A stretch of DNA of 64,000 bases from JAMLIN01 sp964476625 (GCA_964476625.1 CAYZBJ010000003.1:1-64000), one strand, 5' to 3'; positions 1 through 8,196 are shown, counted from the stretch's first letter. The notes: a model not told the origin generated them from the letters alone. Numbers and translations are program-made.

Positions 1-1638
1 CTCGGCCGCCTCGCGCGGCCAGGTGCTGGTCAGGTAGTAATTGAGCGCCGGACGGCAGCTCGCGCAGCCGTTGGGCGTCTTCCAGTCGAGCACCCGCATC
101 GTCTCGTCGATCGAGAGCAGGTGCAGCTTGCGGATCGCCTCGCGCACATCGCCATGCGGATGCGTGGTGCAGCCGCACATCGCCTTGGCCGCGGGCGCCG
201 CCGAGTAGTCGGCGCCGACGGTGTTCATCAGGATCTGCTCGACCAGGCCGGTGCACGAGCCGCAGGAGGCCGATGCCTTGGTGTGCTTGCGGACATCCTC
301 GATGGTGAACAAGCCCTTCGTCTTGATCGCCTGGACGATCGTCCCCTTGCACACGCCGTTGCAGCCGCAGACCTCGGCGTCGTCGGCCATGGTGGCCGCG
401 CGGTCCTGGCCCTGGTGGCCGGCGTCGCCGAGGTTCGACTCGCCGAACATCAGGCGATCGCGCATGCCCGCGATCGACTGCCCCGAGCGGATCAGCTTGA
501 AATACCAGGCGCCGTCGACGGTGTCGCCATAGAGGCAGGCGCCGACCAGGCGATCGTCGCGGATGACGAGCTTGCGGTAGACGCCGCCGACCGGGTCGGA
601 CAGGGTCATCTCGTCGCAGCCTTCGCCCCCCATGAAGTCGCCCGCCGAGAAGAGATCGCAGCCGGTGACCTTCAGCTTGGTGGACGTGACCGAGCCCTGG
701 TAGCGACCGATGCCCATCCGCGCGAGGTGGTTGGCGGCAACCTTCGCCATGTCGAAGAGCGGGGCCACCAGCCCGTAGGCAACGCCACGGTGGTTCGCGC
801 ATTCGCCGACCGCGTAGACCCGGGGATCGAAGGTCTGCAAGGTGTCGTTGACGAGGATGCCGCGCTCGACCTGCAGTCCGATTCGCTCGGCCAGCGCGGT
901 GTTCGGCCGGATACCGGCGGCCACCACGACGAGCCCGGCCGGCAGCTCCTCGCCGCTCGCGAGGCGCACGCCGGCGACGCGGCCGTCGGCGCCGGCGGCC
1001 AGCGACCGGGTCTGGGCGCCGAGCCGGAAGGACAGGCCGCGCTGCTCGAGCGATGCCTGCAGCAGGCCGGCGGCGGCGGCGTCGAGCTGGCGCTCCATCA
1101 GCCATCCCGCGAGGTGCACCACGGTAACCGCCATGCCACGGGCGCGCAGCCCGTTGGCCGCCTCGAGCCCGAGCAGGCCGCCGCCGATGACCACCGCCTG
1201 GCGATGGCTCGCGGCCGCCTCGATCATCGCACTGGTGTCGGCGATGTCGCGGTAGCCGACCACCCCGGGCAGGTCGATGCCCTCGATCGGCGGCATGAAG
1301 GGCGTCGAGCCAGTGGCGATCAGCAGCCGGTCGTAGGGCTCGACGGTGCCATCGGCGGCGATCACCTCGCGCCGGGCCCGGTTCACGTCGACCACCTCGC
1401 TGCCGAGGTGCAGCCTGATGTTGTTGGCGGCGTACCAGTCGAGGTCGTTGAGGACGATGTCCTCGAGCCTCTGCTCGCCGGCGAGCACCGGCGAGAGCAG
1501 GATCCGGTTGTAGTTGGGGTGGGGCTCGGCGCCGAACACCACGATGTCGTAGAGATCGGGCGCCAGCGCGATCAGCTCCTCGACCGTGCGAATGCCGGCC
1601 ATGCCGTTGCCGATGACCACGAGTTTCATCTTTTGCAT
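1..1638 (-). CDS. nirB: Nitrite reductase [NAD(P)H] large subunit, partial (C-terminus outside window)
   Basis: NirB reduces nitrite to ammonium in the cytoplasm with NAD(P)H, FAD, iron-sulfur clusters and siroheme. About 546 codons are visible. The N-terminus reads MKLVVIGNGMAG, the FAD-binding Rossmann fold; an NAD-binding GGGLLGLEAA motif lies near residue 155. A BFD-type [2Fe-2S] domain follows at about residues 420-490, with CGCNGVC, then CGSC, then MCGC. The last visible part (NGCASCRPALNYYL) begins the ferredoxin-like half-domain of the nitrite/sulfite reductase region. The siroheme/4Fe-4S catalytic part lies beyond base 1. The start could be 1638 or the internal ATG at 1629; 1638 has a GGAAC Shine-Dalgarno-like stretch. 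It diverges from a CbiX-family chelatase, which fits its need for siroheme. Confidence 0.95.
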   Translation of the reverse strand, partial: MQKMKLVVIGNGMAGIRTVEELIALAPDLYDIVVFGAEPHPNYNRILLSPVLAGEQRLEDIVLNDLDWYAANNIRLHLGSEVVDVNRARREVIAADGTVEPYDRLLIATGSTPFMPPIEGIDLPGVVGYRDIADTSAMIEAAASHRQAVVIGGGLLGLEAANGLRARGMAVTVVHLAGWLMERQLDAAAAGLLQASLEQRGLSFRLGAQTRSLAAGADGRVAGVRLASGEELPAGLVVVAAGIRPNTALAERIGLQVERGILVNDTLQTFDPRVYAVGECANHRGVAYGLVAPLFDMAKVAANHLARMGIGRYQGSVTSTKLKVTGCDLFSAGDFMGGEGCDEMTLSDPVGGVYRKLVIRDDRLVGACLYGDTVDGAWYFKLIRSGQSIAGMRDRLMFGESNLGDAGHQGQDRAATMADDAEVCGCNGVCKGTIVQAIKTKGLFTIEDVRKHTKASASCGSCTGLVEQILMNTVGADYSAAPAAKAMCGCTTHPHGDVREAIRKLHLLSIDETMRVLDWKTPNGCASCRPALNYYLTSTWPREAAE

Positions 1639-1960
1639 CGATTGCGTTCCGATTGCGTTTCCTGGAGGCGAGCGCCGGCGGTTCGGGCGCCGGACGTCGA
1701 GCGGAAAACGCAAGCGCTGTGCCAGATGGGCCGAAAGCGCGCAGCGGCGCGGCCTGCGGGCCCGCTCGCGGCGTCGCGGGCCGCGCACCAGGCCGACGCG
1801 GCGCCCGGTCGGGTCGCACCGACCGCACCGGCCGGGTGCGGCGAGGCACTGCTGCGGTGCAGCGAAGGCCGGCGGCCGGATGTGCACGGCCAGCGGGCCG
1901 CGGCGGCTCCTGGCGATGTCGGCGGCGGTGATCGACCCCGTGCCGGCGGATAATCCGGCC
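1639..1960. other. Divergent intergenic region nirB / cbiX
   Basis: About 320 bases without a convincing gene. It holds a short direct repeat (CGATTGCGTTC) just upstream of nirB and very GC-rich sequence after that. No clear FNR-type or NtrC-type site could be read. The right edge carries a GATAAT box 6 nt before the cbiX start. A plus-strand frame running through here into cbiX has no start signal and low-complexity Arg-rich content, so it was not annotated. Confidence 0.5.
1949..1954 (+). promoter_or_regulatory. -10 box of probable leaderless cbiX promoter
   Basis: GATAAT (5 of 6 to consensus) lies 6 nt before the ATG at 1961, so transcription would begin at about the A of the start codon. 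No Shine-Dalgarno sequence is present, as expected for a leaderless message. The -35 is weak. Confidence 0.4.
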
Positions 1961-2425
1961 ATGACCGAAACCGACGCGCCCCCGGACGCAACCGACGCCG
2001 AGGCGGTGATCTTCTTCTGCCACGGCTCGCCCGATCCCGGCTGGCGAACACCGTTCGATGCGATCCTCGCCAGCTTCCGCGCCCGCTACCCGCGCCGGCG
2101 CGCGGCGCTGTGCTTCCTCGAGCGGATGACGCCGGGCCTGCCCGAGACCATCGACGCCCTGGCCGCCGACGGCGTGGAGCGCATCCGGGTCATGCCGCTC
2201 TTCCTCGCGCCGGGCGCCCATACCCGACGCGACCTGCCCGCGATGCTCGACGAGGCCCGGCGGCGCTGGCCGGCGCTGGCGATCTCGGCCGGCGCCACCC
2301 TGGCCGAGGATCCGGCGCTGCAGGCCGCCATCGTGGCGTCGGCCGGCGCCGATGGCGATGCCCGCGCGGGCGACGACAGCCGCGTCGACCGCCCCGGCGG
2401 CGACGGCGCCGCCCGATCGCCCTAG
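1961..2425 (+). CDS. cbiX: CbiX-family sirohydrochlorin chelatase-like protein
   Basis: A 154-residue single-domain class II chelatase homologue. Members insert Co2+ or Fe2+ into sirohydrochlorin for cobalamin or siroheme synthesis. Visible motifs are FFCHGSPDPGW near residue 16, with the metal-binding His, and MPLFLAPGAHTRRDLP near residue 70, with the second His of the family. The ATG at 1961 was chosen because it precedes the first beta strand by about 13 residues and follows a GATAAT box; the longer frame upstream has no conserved content. Length fits the short CbiX class. Its position beside nirB suggests iron insertion for siroheme. That assignment is inference; cobalt insertion is not excluded. 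The Ala/Gly/Asp-rich C-terminus (last 20 residues) is probably disordered. Confidence 0.85.
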   Translation: MTETDAPPDATDAEAVIFFCHGSPDPGWRTPFDAILASFRARYPRRRAALCFLERMTPGLPETIDALAADGVERIRVMPLFLAPGAHTRRDLPAMLDEARRRWPALAISAGATLAEDPALQAAIVASAGADGDARAGDDSRVDRPGGDGAARSP

Positions 2426-2428
2426 AAT
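2423..2428 (+). promoter_or_regulatory. -10-like TAGAAT box before the FAD monooxygenase gene
   Basis: CTAGAAT overlaps the cbiX stop codon, about 60 nt before the GTG at 2488. The same CTAGAAT string occurs before two regulator genes at 43429 and 46251. No good -35 was found. Confidence 0.35.
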
Positions 2429-2487
2429 CTGCCCGGGCGCCCGCGAGACGCCATCGGAATCCGCAGGCAAGCGAGAGGGGGAGCATC

Positions 2488-3801
2488 GTGAAAGTCATCA
2501 TCGCCGGGGCCGGCATCGGCGGCCTGACCGCCGCGCTGTCGCTGCACGAGGCCGGCATCGACGTCGAGGTCTACGAAGGGGTCGCCCGGATGTCGCCGCT
2601 CGGCGTGGGCATCAACTGCCTGCCCCATGCGGTGCGCGAGCTGACCGAGCTCGGCCTGGCCGATGCGCTGATGGCAACCGGCGTCGCCACCCGCGAGCTC
2701 GTCTACACCAACAAGTTCGGCAAGCGGATCTGGCAGGAAGACCGCGGCCGCCACGCCGGCTACGACTGGCCGCAGGTCTCGCTGCACCGGGGCCGGCTGC
2801 AGATGATCCTGTTCGAGGCGGCGATCGCGCGGCTCGGATCGCAGCGCATCCACCTCGACCACGCCCTCGAGCGCTACGAGCAGGATGCCGACGGGGTGAC
2901 CGCCCACTTCGTCTCGCGCCGGTTGCTGCCGGGCGGGGGTTCGGAGCGCAACGGGCAGGCGGTTCCGACCACGACGACGCGCGGCAGCGCCCGCGCCGAC
3001 GTGCTCATCGCCGCCGACGGCATCCATTCGGCGGTGCGCCGCCAGCAGCATCCCGACGAGGGTCCGCCGATCTGGAACGGCGCCATCCTCTGGCGCGGCG
3101 TCACCTTCGCCAGGCCCTTCCTGTCGGGCTCGTCGATGATCATGGCCGGCCATGAATGGCAGAAGTTCGTCTGCTACCCGATCGCGCCGCCGCGCGCCGA
3201 CGGGCTGCAGGAGATCAACTGGATCGCCGAGCTCAAGTATCGCGAGCGCAGCGGCTTCGAGCCCGAGGACTGGAACCGCCCCGGGCGGCTCGAGCAGTTC
3301 CTGCCGGCCTTCGAATCCTGGGACTTCGGCTGGCTCGACGCGCCGGGACTGATCCGCGGCGCCGCCGGCTGCTACGAATTCCCGATGGTCGATCGCGACC
3401 CGCTCGAGGCCTGGGCCGACGGCCGGGTCACCCTGCTCGGGGACGCTGCCCACCCGATGTATCCGATCGGCAGCAACGGCGCCTCGCAGGCGATCCTCGA
3501 TGCCCGGGTGCTCTCGTGGCGACTGGCGACCGAGCCCGACCCGCTGGCCGCGCTGGCCCGCTACGAAGAGGAACGACGGCCCGCCACGGCGAAGCTGGTA
3601 CTCGCCAACCGGCGCAACGGCCCCGAGAAAGTGATGCAGATGGCCGAGGAACGGGCCCCGCAGGGATTCGCCGACGTCCACGAGGTGATCGACGCCGACG
3701 AGCTCACCCGGGTGGCGAGCGAATACAAGCGAGTCGCCGGCTTCGACCGCGAGCAGCTCGCCGCCCGCCATTCCTACAGCGTGCGGCGCGACGCCGCCTG
3801 A
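2488..3801 (+). CDS. FAD-dependent aromatic-type monooxygenase (PhzS/salicylate hydroxylase-like)
   Basis: A 437-residue group A flavin monooxygenase, which hydroxylates an aromatic or heteroaromatic substrate using NAD(P)H and O2 in the cytoplasm. The N-terminal dinucleotide fold has AGAGIGG; the DG motif (AADGIHSAVR) is near residue 175 and the GD motif (GDAAHPMYPIGSNG) near residue 318, all in the expected order. The central stretch ILWRGVTF...GHEWQKFVCYP resembles PhzS-type enzymes. The GTG start at 2488 follows GAGAGGGGGAGC and begins exactly at the first beta strand; an in-frame extension upstream overlaps cbiX and is not credible. A Gly/Thr-rich insertion near residues 150-168 looks like a surface loop. 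The substrate is unknown. The following enol-lactonase suggests aromatic catabolism, but ring-cleavage genes are absent here. Confidence 0.9.
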   Translation: MKVIIAGAGIGGLTAALSLHEAGIDVEVYEGVARMSPLGVGINCLPHAVRELTELGLADALMATGVATRELVYTNKFGKRIWQEDRGRHAGYDWPQVSLHRGRLQMILFEAAIARLGSQRIHLDHALERYEQDADGVTAHFVSRRLLPGGGSERNGQAVPTTTTRGSARADVLIAADGIHSAVRRQQHPDEGPPIWNGAILWRGVTFARPFLSGSSMIMAGHEWQKFVCYPIAPPRADGLQEINWIAELKYRERSGFEPEDWNRPGRLEQFLPAFESWDFGWLDAPGLIRGAAGCYEFPMVDRDPLEAWADGRVTLLGDAAHPMYPIGSNGASQAILDARVLSWRLATEPDPLAALARYEEERRPATAKLVLANRRNGPEKVMQMAEERAPQGFADVHEVIDADELTRVASEYKRVAGFDREQLAARHSYSVRRDAA

Positions 3802-3848
3802 AATGGAACCGCCCCCACGCTCGCCATCGCTCGCTTCGGCCTCGCCTC

Positions 3849-3862
3849 CCGCCACATGGCGG
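3849..3862. terminator. Short hairpin between monooxygenase and lactonase genes
   Basis: CCGCCA-CA-TGGCGG is a perfect 6-bp-arm palindrome in the 170-bp gap after the monooxygenase. It has no T tract, so termination is only possible. Confidence 0.25.
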
Positions 3863-3971
3863 CGGCCCCGGGGAGCGTAGCGGCAGCGGCATTCGAAACA
3901 GGGCGGGTAGTATTGGCAGCAGGCCAGCGGCAAGGGGCCGGATTTGGCACAGCGACGGAGGAGAGCATCGG

Positions 3972-4745
3972 ATGGCAACGGTCGAACACGCGGGCGCACG
4001 ACTTTTCTACCGGGTCGACGGCAAGGCCGACGGGCCGCCGCTGGTGCTGCTCAACTCGCTGGGCAGCGGCACCGGACTGTGGGATCCGATCATGTCGGCG
4101 CTCGGCGCGAAGTACCGGGTGCTGCGCACCGACAAGCGCGGCCACGGCCAGTCGAGCGGCACCCCGGGCGAGTATTCGATCCCGATGCTCGCCGACGACG
4201 TCCTCGCGGTCATGGATGCGGCCGGCTTCGAGCGGGCCACGGTGGGCGGCATCTCGATCGGCGGCATGATCTCGATGCAGCTCGCCCTGGCCGCCCCCGC
4301 GCGGGTCGAACGGCTGCTCATCTCCAACAGTTCCGCCTTTCCCGGTGACAAGCTGCGCGCGCGCATGGCCGAAGTGCGCGAGAACGGCCTCGAGCCGGTG
4401 GCCGACGGCGTCATCCGCAACTGGTTCAGCGCCGACGCCATCGCCGCCGGCGGCCCTTACATGGAAGCGGTGCGCGCCACCTTCGTCGGAGGCGAGCCCC
4501 AGGGCTACATCGGCTGCTGCGCCGCCATCATCGCCATGGACCTGCGCCCGGCGCTGCCGCGGATCAGCCAGCCGGCGCTCGTCATCGCCGGGCTGTCGGA
4601 CGCCTCGCTGCCGCCAGAGCATTCGCGCGAGATCGCCGCCGCGCTGCCCGATGCCCGGCTGGTCGAACTGCCCGCCCTGCATATTCCCTTCGGCGACATC
4701 CCCGAGGACTATGCCCGGGCGGTGATCGAGTTCCTCGATGCCTGA
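3972..4745 (+). CDS. pcaD: Alpha/beta hydrolase, 3-oxoadipate enol-lactonase-like
   Basis: A 257-residue alpha/beta hydrolase matching PcaD, which hydrolyses beta-ketoadipate enol-lactone to beta-ketoadipate. The nucleophile elbow is GGISIGG with Ser95; the oxyanion region is LLNSLGSGTGLWD near residue 27; TDKRGHGQS follows at about 53. The candidate catalytic His is in LPALHIP near residue 237. Start ATG 3972 follows GGAGGAG with good spacing. The 3' end overlaps the next gene by 8 bases, so the two are probably co-translated. No other beta-ketoadipate pathway gene is in view, so a related enol-lactone or ester hydrolase role is possible. Confidence 0.8.
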   Translation: MATVEHAGARLFYRVDGKADGPPLVLLNSLGSGTGLWDPIMSALGAKYRVLRTDKRGHGQSSGTPGEYSIPMLADDVLAVMDAAGFERATVGGISIGGMISMQLALAAPARVERLLISNSSAFPGDKLRARMAEVRENGLEPVADGVIRNWFSADAIAAGGPYMEAVRATFVGGEPQGYIGCCAAIIAMDLRPALPRISQPALVIAGLSDASLPPEHSREIAAALPDARLVELPALHIPFGDIPEDYARAVIEFLDA

Positions 4746-5151
4746 ACAGGACACCCAGATGCAGGAAATGCTGCCAGCCGAAGCCCGCGACTTCCTCGCG
4801 AAAAATCCCGAGGCCCTGTTCATCGACTGCCGCAGCGATGCCGAGTTCTACTTCGTCGGCCATCCGGTGGGGGCGAACCACGTGGCCTGGCAGGACGGCC
4901 CCGACTGGGACCTGAACCCGCATTTCGTGGGCGAGGTCCGCATGCTCGCGGGCAATTCCACCGACCGGCCGGTAGTACTGATCTGCCGCAGCGGCAAGCG
5001 CTCGGCCGCGGCCGCCGAAGCCCTCGAAGCCGCCGGCTTCAGCCAGACGATCAACGTCGTCCACGGTTTCGAGGGCGACCTCGACGAGCAGCACCAGCGC
5101 GGCAAGATCAATGGCTGGCGCCATGACGGCCTGCCCTGGGAGCAGCTGTAG
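4738..5151 (+). CDS. Single-domain rhodanese-like sulfurtransferase
   Basis: 137 residues, one rhodanese domain. Rhodaneses carry sulfane sulfur on an active-site Cys. The active loop is CRSGKRS with Cys83, the typical six-residue loop of GlpE/PspE-like single-domain enzymes. DCRSDAEF near residue 30 is the conserved CH2A-type motif. No signal peptide, so cytoplasmic. It starts inside the last codons of the upstream hydrolase (8-base overlap), giving translational coupling. Why a sulfurtransferase is coupled to an enol-lactonase is unclear. Confidence 0.88.
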   Translation: MPEQDTQMQEMLPAEARDFLAKNPEALFIDCRSDAEFYFVGHPVGANHVAWQDGPDWDLNPHFVGEVRMLAGNSTDRPVVLICRSGKRSAAAAEALEAAGFSQTINVVHGFEGDLDEQHQRGKINGWRHDGLPWEQL

Positions 5152-5231
5152 CCGGTGCGGCCCGACCGGCAAGAGCCGTTGGACCGCCGCGCCGGAACCC
5201 GGATTTCACATGGTGTTCGCGGAACTTTCCG

Positions 5232-5237
5232 TATCAT
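5232..5237 (+). promoter_or_regulatory. Candidate -10 of fabAB promoter
   Basis: TATCAT (5 of 6 to consensus), 43 nt before the fabA ATG in the 129-bp gap. A TTCACA lies too far upstream (21 nt) to be an ideal -35. The fabA start is preceded by AAGGAG. Confidence 0.35.
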
Positions 5238-5280
5238 AGGTGGCTGATAGTCACGGCCAGGGTCGTAACGAAGGAGCGCA

Positions 5281-5829
5281 ATGGCAACCACCTTGGCCGC
5301 AACGGCAAGGCAATTCACTCCGAAGTCGAGCTATAGCTACGACGAACTGATCGACTGCGGGCACGGCGGACTGTTCGGCCCCGGCAACGCGAAGCTGCCG
5401 TTGCCGCCGATGCTCATGTTCGACCGCATCACGGCCATCTCGGCCACCGGCGGCGCCCACGACAAGGGCTTCGTCGAGGCCGAGTTCGATATCCGGCCCG
5501 ACCTGTGGTTCTTCGGCTGCCACTTCGAGAACGACCCGGTGATGCCCGGCTGCCTCGGCCTGGACGCCCTGTGGCAACTGCTCGGCTTCTTCCTCGGCTG
5601 GAGCGGTGCGCCCGGCTCGGGTCGCGCGCTCGGCCTCGGCAACCTGAAGTTCACCGGCCAGGTGCTGCCCGATGCCAGGCTCGTCCATTACCGGCTCGAC
5701 ATCAAGCGCATGATCAACCGCCGCCTGGTGCTGGGCGTGGCCGACGGCCAGGTCACCGTCGACGGCCGGCTGATCTACGAGGCCAAGGATCTCAACGTCG
5801 GGTTGTTCATCAATCCGAACGCGACCTGA
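5281..5829 (+). CDS. fabA: 3-hydroxydecanoyl-[ACP] dehydratase/isomerase
   Basis: FabA dehydrates 3-hydroxydecanoyl-ACP and isomerises trans-2- to cis-3-decenoyl-ACP, the branch point to unsaturated fatty acids in type II synthesis. 182 residues, close to the usual 172. The hot-dog fold active-site motif FGCHFENDPVMPGCLGLDA gives His81 and Asp95, the same 14-residue spacing as His70/Asp84 of E. coli. An N-terminal extension of about 11 residues relative to E. coli is present. AAGGAG precedes ATG 5281. fabB follows 12 bases later, the standard fabAB operon. Confidence 0.97.
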   Translation: MATTLAATARQFTPKSSYSYDELIDCGHGGLFGPGNAKLPLPPMLMFDRITAISATGGAHDKGFVEAEFDIRPDLWFFGCHFENDPVMPGCLGLDALWQLLGFFLGWSGAPGSGRALGLGNLKFTGQVLPDARLVHYRLDIKRMINRRLVLGVADGQVTVDGRLIYEAKDLNVGLFINPNAT

Positions 5830-5841
5830 GGGCAACCCGGC

Positions 5842-7086
5842 ATGAGCGAAACAACCAACACCCGTCGGGTAGTCATCACCGGCATCGGCATCATCTCGTG
5901 CATCGGCCTCGACCAGCAGCAGGTCCTGCAGTCCCTGCGCGAAGGCCGCTCGGGCATCGCCGCGATGCCCGAATACACCGAACTCGGCTTTCGCAGCCAG
6001 GTGGCCGGGCGCCCCGACATTGACCTCGACACCGCCGTCGACCGCAAATTGCGCCGCTTCATGGGTGATGGCGCCGCCTACCTGCACCTGTCGATGGAGC
6101 AGGCGATCGCCGACGCCGGCCTGGAGCCCGGCGACGTGAGCAACGAACGAACCGGCATCATCGTCGGCTCGGGCGGACCCTCGACGCGCAACCAGGTCGA
6201 AGCCGCCGCGATCTGCAAGGAAAAGGGCCCCAAGCGCGTCGGCCCGTACATGGTGCCGCGCTGCATGTCCTCGACGACATCCGCCACGGCCGCCACCAAC
6301 TTCCAGATCAAGGGTGTCAACTACACGATCTCGTCGGCCTGCTCGACCTCGGCGCACTGCATCGGCAGCGGCGCCGAGCAGATCCAGTGGGGCAAGCAGG
6401 ACATCGTCTTCGCCGGCGGCGGCGAGGAGCTCGACTGGACCTTGTCGGTGCTGTTCGACGGCATGGGCGCCATGTCCTCGAAGTACAACGACCGGCCCAC
6501 GACGGCATCGCGCCCCTACGATGCCAACCGCGACGGCTTCGTGATCGCCGGCGGCGGCGGCGTGGTGGTGCTCGAGGAACTCGAGCATGCGAAGGCGCGC
6601 GGCGCGAAGATCTACGCCGAAGTCACCGGCTACGGCGCAACATCGGACGGCGCCGACATGGTTGCCCCCAGCGGCGAAGGCGCGGCGCGCTGCATGCGCA
6701 ATGCGCTGGCCACCGTGCGCACGCCCGTCACCTACATCAACACCCACGGCACCGCCACCCCGGTGGGCGACATCGTCGAACTGCGGGCGATCCGCGAGGT
6801 GTTCGAGCAAGCGGGCCGCGAGCTGCCGCTGATCTCGTCGACCAAGTCCATGACCGGCCATTCGCTGGGCGCCACCGGCGTCCAGGAAGCGATCTATTCG
6901 CTGCTCATGATGAAGCACGGCTTCGTCGCGCCGAGCATCAACATCGAGAACCTCGACGAAGGCGCGGCCGACTTCCGGATCGCGCGCGAACGCATCGACG
7001 GCGTCGAGCACCAGACGGTGCTGTCGAACAGCTTCGGCTTCGGCGGAACCAACTGCACGCTGGCGTTGTCGCGGTATACGGGCTGA
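5842..7086 (+). CDS. fabB: 3-oxoacyl-[ACP] synthase I
   Basis: FabB elongates cis-3-decenoyl-ACP and so commits chains to unsaturated fatty acids. 414 residues, family-typical. The catalytic triad is visible: Cys167 in SSACSTSAHC, His302 in NTHGTATPVGD and His340 in KSMTGHSLGATG, matching Cys163/His298/His333 of E. coli. The C-terminal NSFGFGGTN loop is intact. It is cotranscribed with fabA. Confidence 0.97.
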   Translation: MSETTNTRRVVITGIGIISCIGLDQQQVLQSLREGRSGIAAMPEYTELGFRSQVAGRPDIDLDTAVDRKLRRFMGDGAAYLHLSMEQAIADAGLEPGDVSNERTGIIVGSGGPSTRNQVEAAAICKEKGPKRVGPYMVPRCMSSTTSATAATNFQIKGVNYTISSACSTSAHCIGSGAEQIQWGKQDIVFAGGGEELDWTLSVLFDGMGAMSSKYNDRPTTASRPYDANRDGFVIAGGGGVVVLEELEHAKARGAKIYAEVTGYGATSDGADMVAPSGEGAARCMRNALATVRTPVTYINTHGTATPVGDIVELRAIREVFEQAGRELPLISSTKSMTGHSLGATGVQEAIYSLLMMKHGFVAPSINIENLDEGAADFRIARERIDGVEHQTVLSNSFGFGGTNCTLALSRYTG

Positions 7087-7223
7087 GCGCGCCACAGCGA
7101 TCAACGCGACCTTTCAAGAGAATCGCCGCGCCGCTTGGGCCATCAGGCTGATGGCCGGAAGTTCAATGGCCGCCGTCCACGACAACGGACACCATACGAC
7201 CGTCGTTATCCCGGATGCTTAAC

Positions 7224-7259
7224 AATGCAACTGCATTGCCATGGCAATGCAGTTGCATT
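7224..7259. promoter_or_regulatory. Perfect 36-bp palindrome, probable operator of the prlF-yhaV operon
   Basis: Eighteen bases (AATGCAACTGCATTGCCA) are followed directly by their exact reverse complement, with no spacer and no mismatch. The palindrome covers the -35 box and the spacer of the promoter described next. Its position 40 bases before an AbrB-type antitoxin gene fits autoregulation by the antitoxin or toxin-antitoxin complex. Confidence 0.75.
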
Positions 7260-7264
7260 ACACT
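7236..7264 (+). promoter_or_regulatory. Sigma-70-type promoter of prlF-yhaV
   Basis: -35 TTGCCA (7236-7241, 5 of 6) and -10 TACACT (7259-7264, 4 of 6) are separated by 17 bases. The -35 lies at the centre of the 36-bp palindrome, so a bound regulator would block RNA polymerase. Confidence 0.55.
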
Positions 7265-7298
7265 AGCGAGATCGCGAATTCGTGCCCGGAGAGCCATC

Positions 7299-7628
7299 AT
7301 GCCCGCCGCCCTGGAAGTCGAATCGACGCTGACCGACCGTTACCAGACCACCGTCCCCGAAACCGTGCGCCGGGCGCTGCGCCTGCGCAAGCGCGACAGG
7401 ATTCGTTACGTCGTCCGTCCCGGCGGAGAGGTGCTGCTCAGCCGGGCAGACCGCAACGATGAAACCGATCCGGCGCTCGATGCGTTCCTCGGGTTCCTGG
7501 CGCAGGACATCGCCGCGCATCCCGAGCGAGTCCGGGCGATCGATCACGGGCTCGTCCAGCGCATTCGCGCGTTGACCGACAAGGCGGCGATCGATCTCGA
7601 CGCGCCACTGTCAGCAGACGACGAATGA
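7299..7628 (+). CDS. prlF: Type II antitoxin, PrlF/AbrB family
   Basis: 109 residues with an N-terminal SpoVT/AbrB swapped-hairpin DNA-binding domain at about residues 6-48 (TDRYQTTVPETVRRAL, then RIRYVV, then GEVLLSR). The C-terminal part (about 55-109) would bind the toxin. PrlF neutralises the YhaV ribonuclease and represses its own operon. ATG 7299 follows GGAGAGCC; an in-frame start at 7215 would place the promoter inside the gene and is rejected. It ends 6 bases before yhaV. Confidence 0.9.
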   Translation: MPAALEVESTLTDRYQTTVPETVRRALRLRKRDRIRYVVRPGGEVLLSRADRNDETDPALDAFLGFLAQDIAAHPERVRAIDHGLVQRIRALTDKAAIDLDAPLSADDE

Positions 7629-7634
7629 GCCCTG

Positions 7635-8147
7635 ATGAGCGGGCCGGTCATCGTCAACGGCTGGGCAATCTACGCCCATCCCCTGTTTCTCGACCAACTC
7701 GAGACATTGGTCGGCCAGGTCGATCGGCTCGCCCGGAAAGATCCCGCCGGCTACGCCAGGAAGAACGCCACCAAGCGCCTCGGTGCCATCTTCAGACTGG
7801 CCTTCGATGTCATTCCGCAGGATCCCGGCCGGGCGGAGTACCGGCAAGGCAACACGCTAGGCGCGGAGCACGCGCACTGGTTCCGGGCGAAGTTCTTCCA
7901 GCAGTATCGCCTCTTCTTTCGCTATCACGCCAAAGCCGGGGTCATCGTCTACGGCTGGGTCAACGACGAGGACTCGAAGCGTGCCTACGGTAGTGCCGAT
8001 GACGCCTACCAGGTGTTTCGCCGAATGCTCGACAGCGGCCGTCCGCCGAACGACTGGGACAGCCTAATGGCGGAGGTACGCGCCGAGCGCGAGCGGCTTG
8101 CGCGAATCTTCTCTCGTCCCGAGCCTGAACCACCAGAGACCGACTGA
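7635..8147 (+). CDS. yhaV: Type II toxin, YhaV family ribonuclease
   Basis: 170 residues, matching YhaV, a RelE-superfamily-like mRNA interferase acting on translating ribosomes. Recognised conserved stretches are FFQQYRLFFRYH, then VIVYGWVNDE, then KRAYGSADDAYQVFRRML, then PPNDWDSL, all in the family order. Length is slightly above the E. coli protein (154). It lies 6 bases after prlF and is surely cotranscribed. It is intact, with no frameshift. Confidence 0.92.
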   Translation: MSGPVIVNGWAIYAHPLFLDQLETLVGQVDRLARKDPAGYARKNATKRLGAIFRLAFDVIPQDPGRAEYRQGNTLGAEHAHWFRAKFFQQYRLFFRYHAKAGVIVYGWVNDEDSKRAYGSADDAYQVFRRMLDSGRPPNDWDSLMAEVRAERERLARIFSRPEPEPPETD

Positions 8148-8196
8148 GCTTCAACACTGACTCTGCCGGAATGGATATCGTCCCCGGTCGACGCGC

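Noticed and set aside
121..1953. 610-residue plus-strand reading frame
   Set aside because: It is antisense to nirB, which has clear FAD, NAD and [2Fe-2S] motifs; the plus frame is Ala/Arg/Asp-rich with no domain.
5205..5210. TTCACA as the -35 of fabA
   Set aside because: Spacing to TATCAT is 21 bases, too long for a normal sigma-70 promoter; only the -10 is listed.
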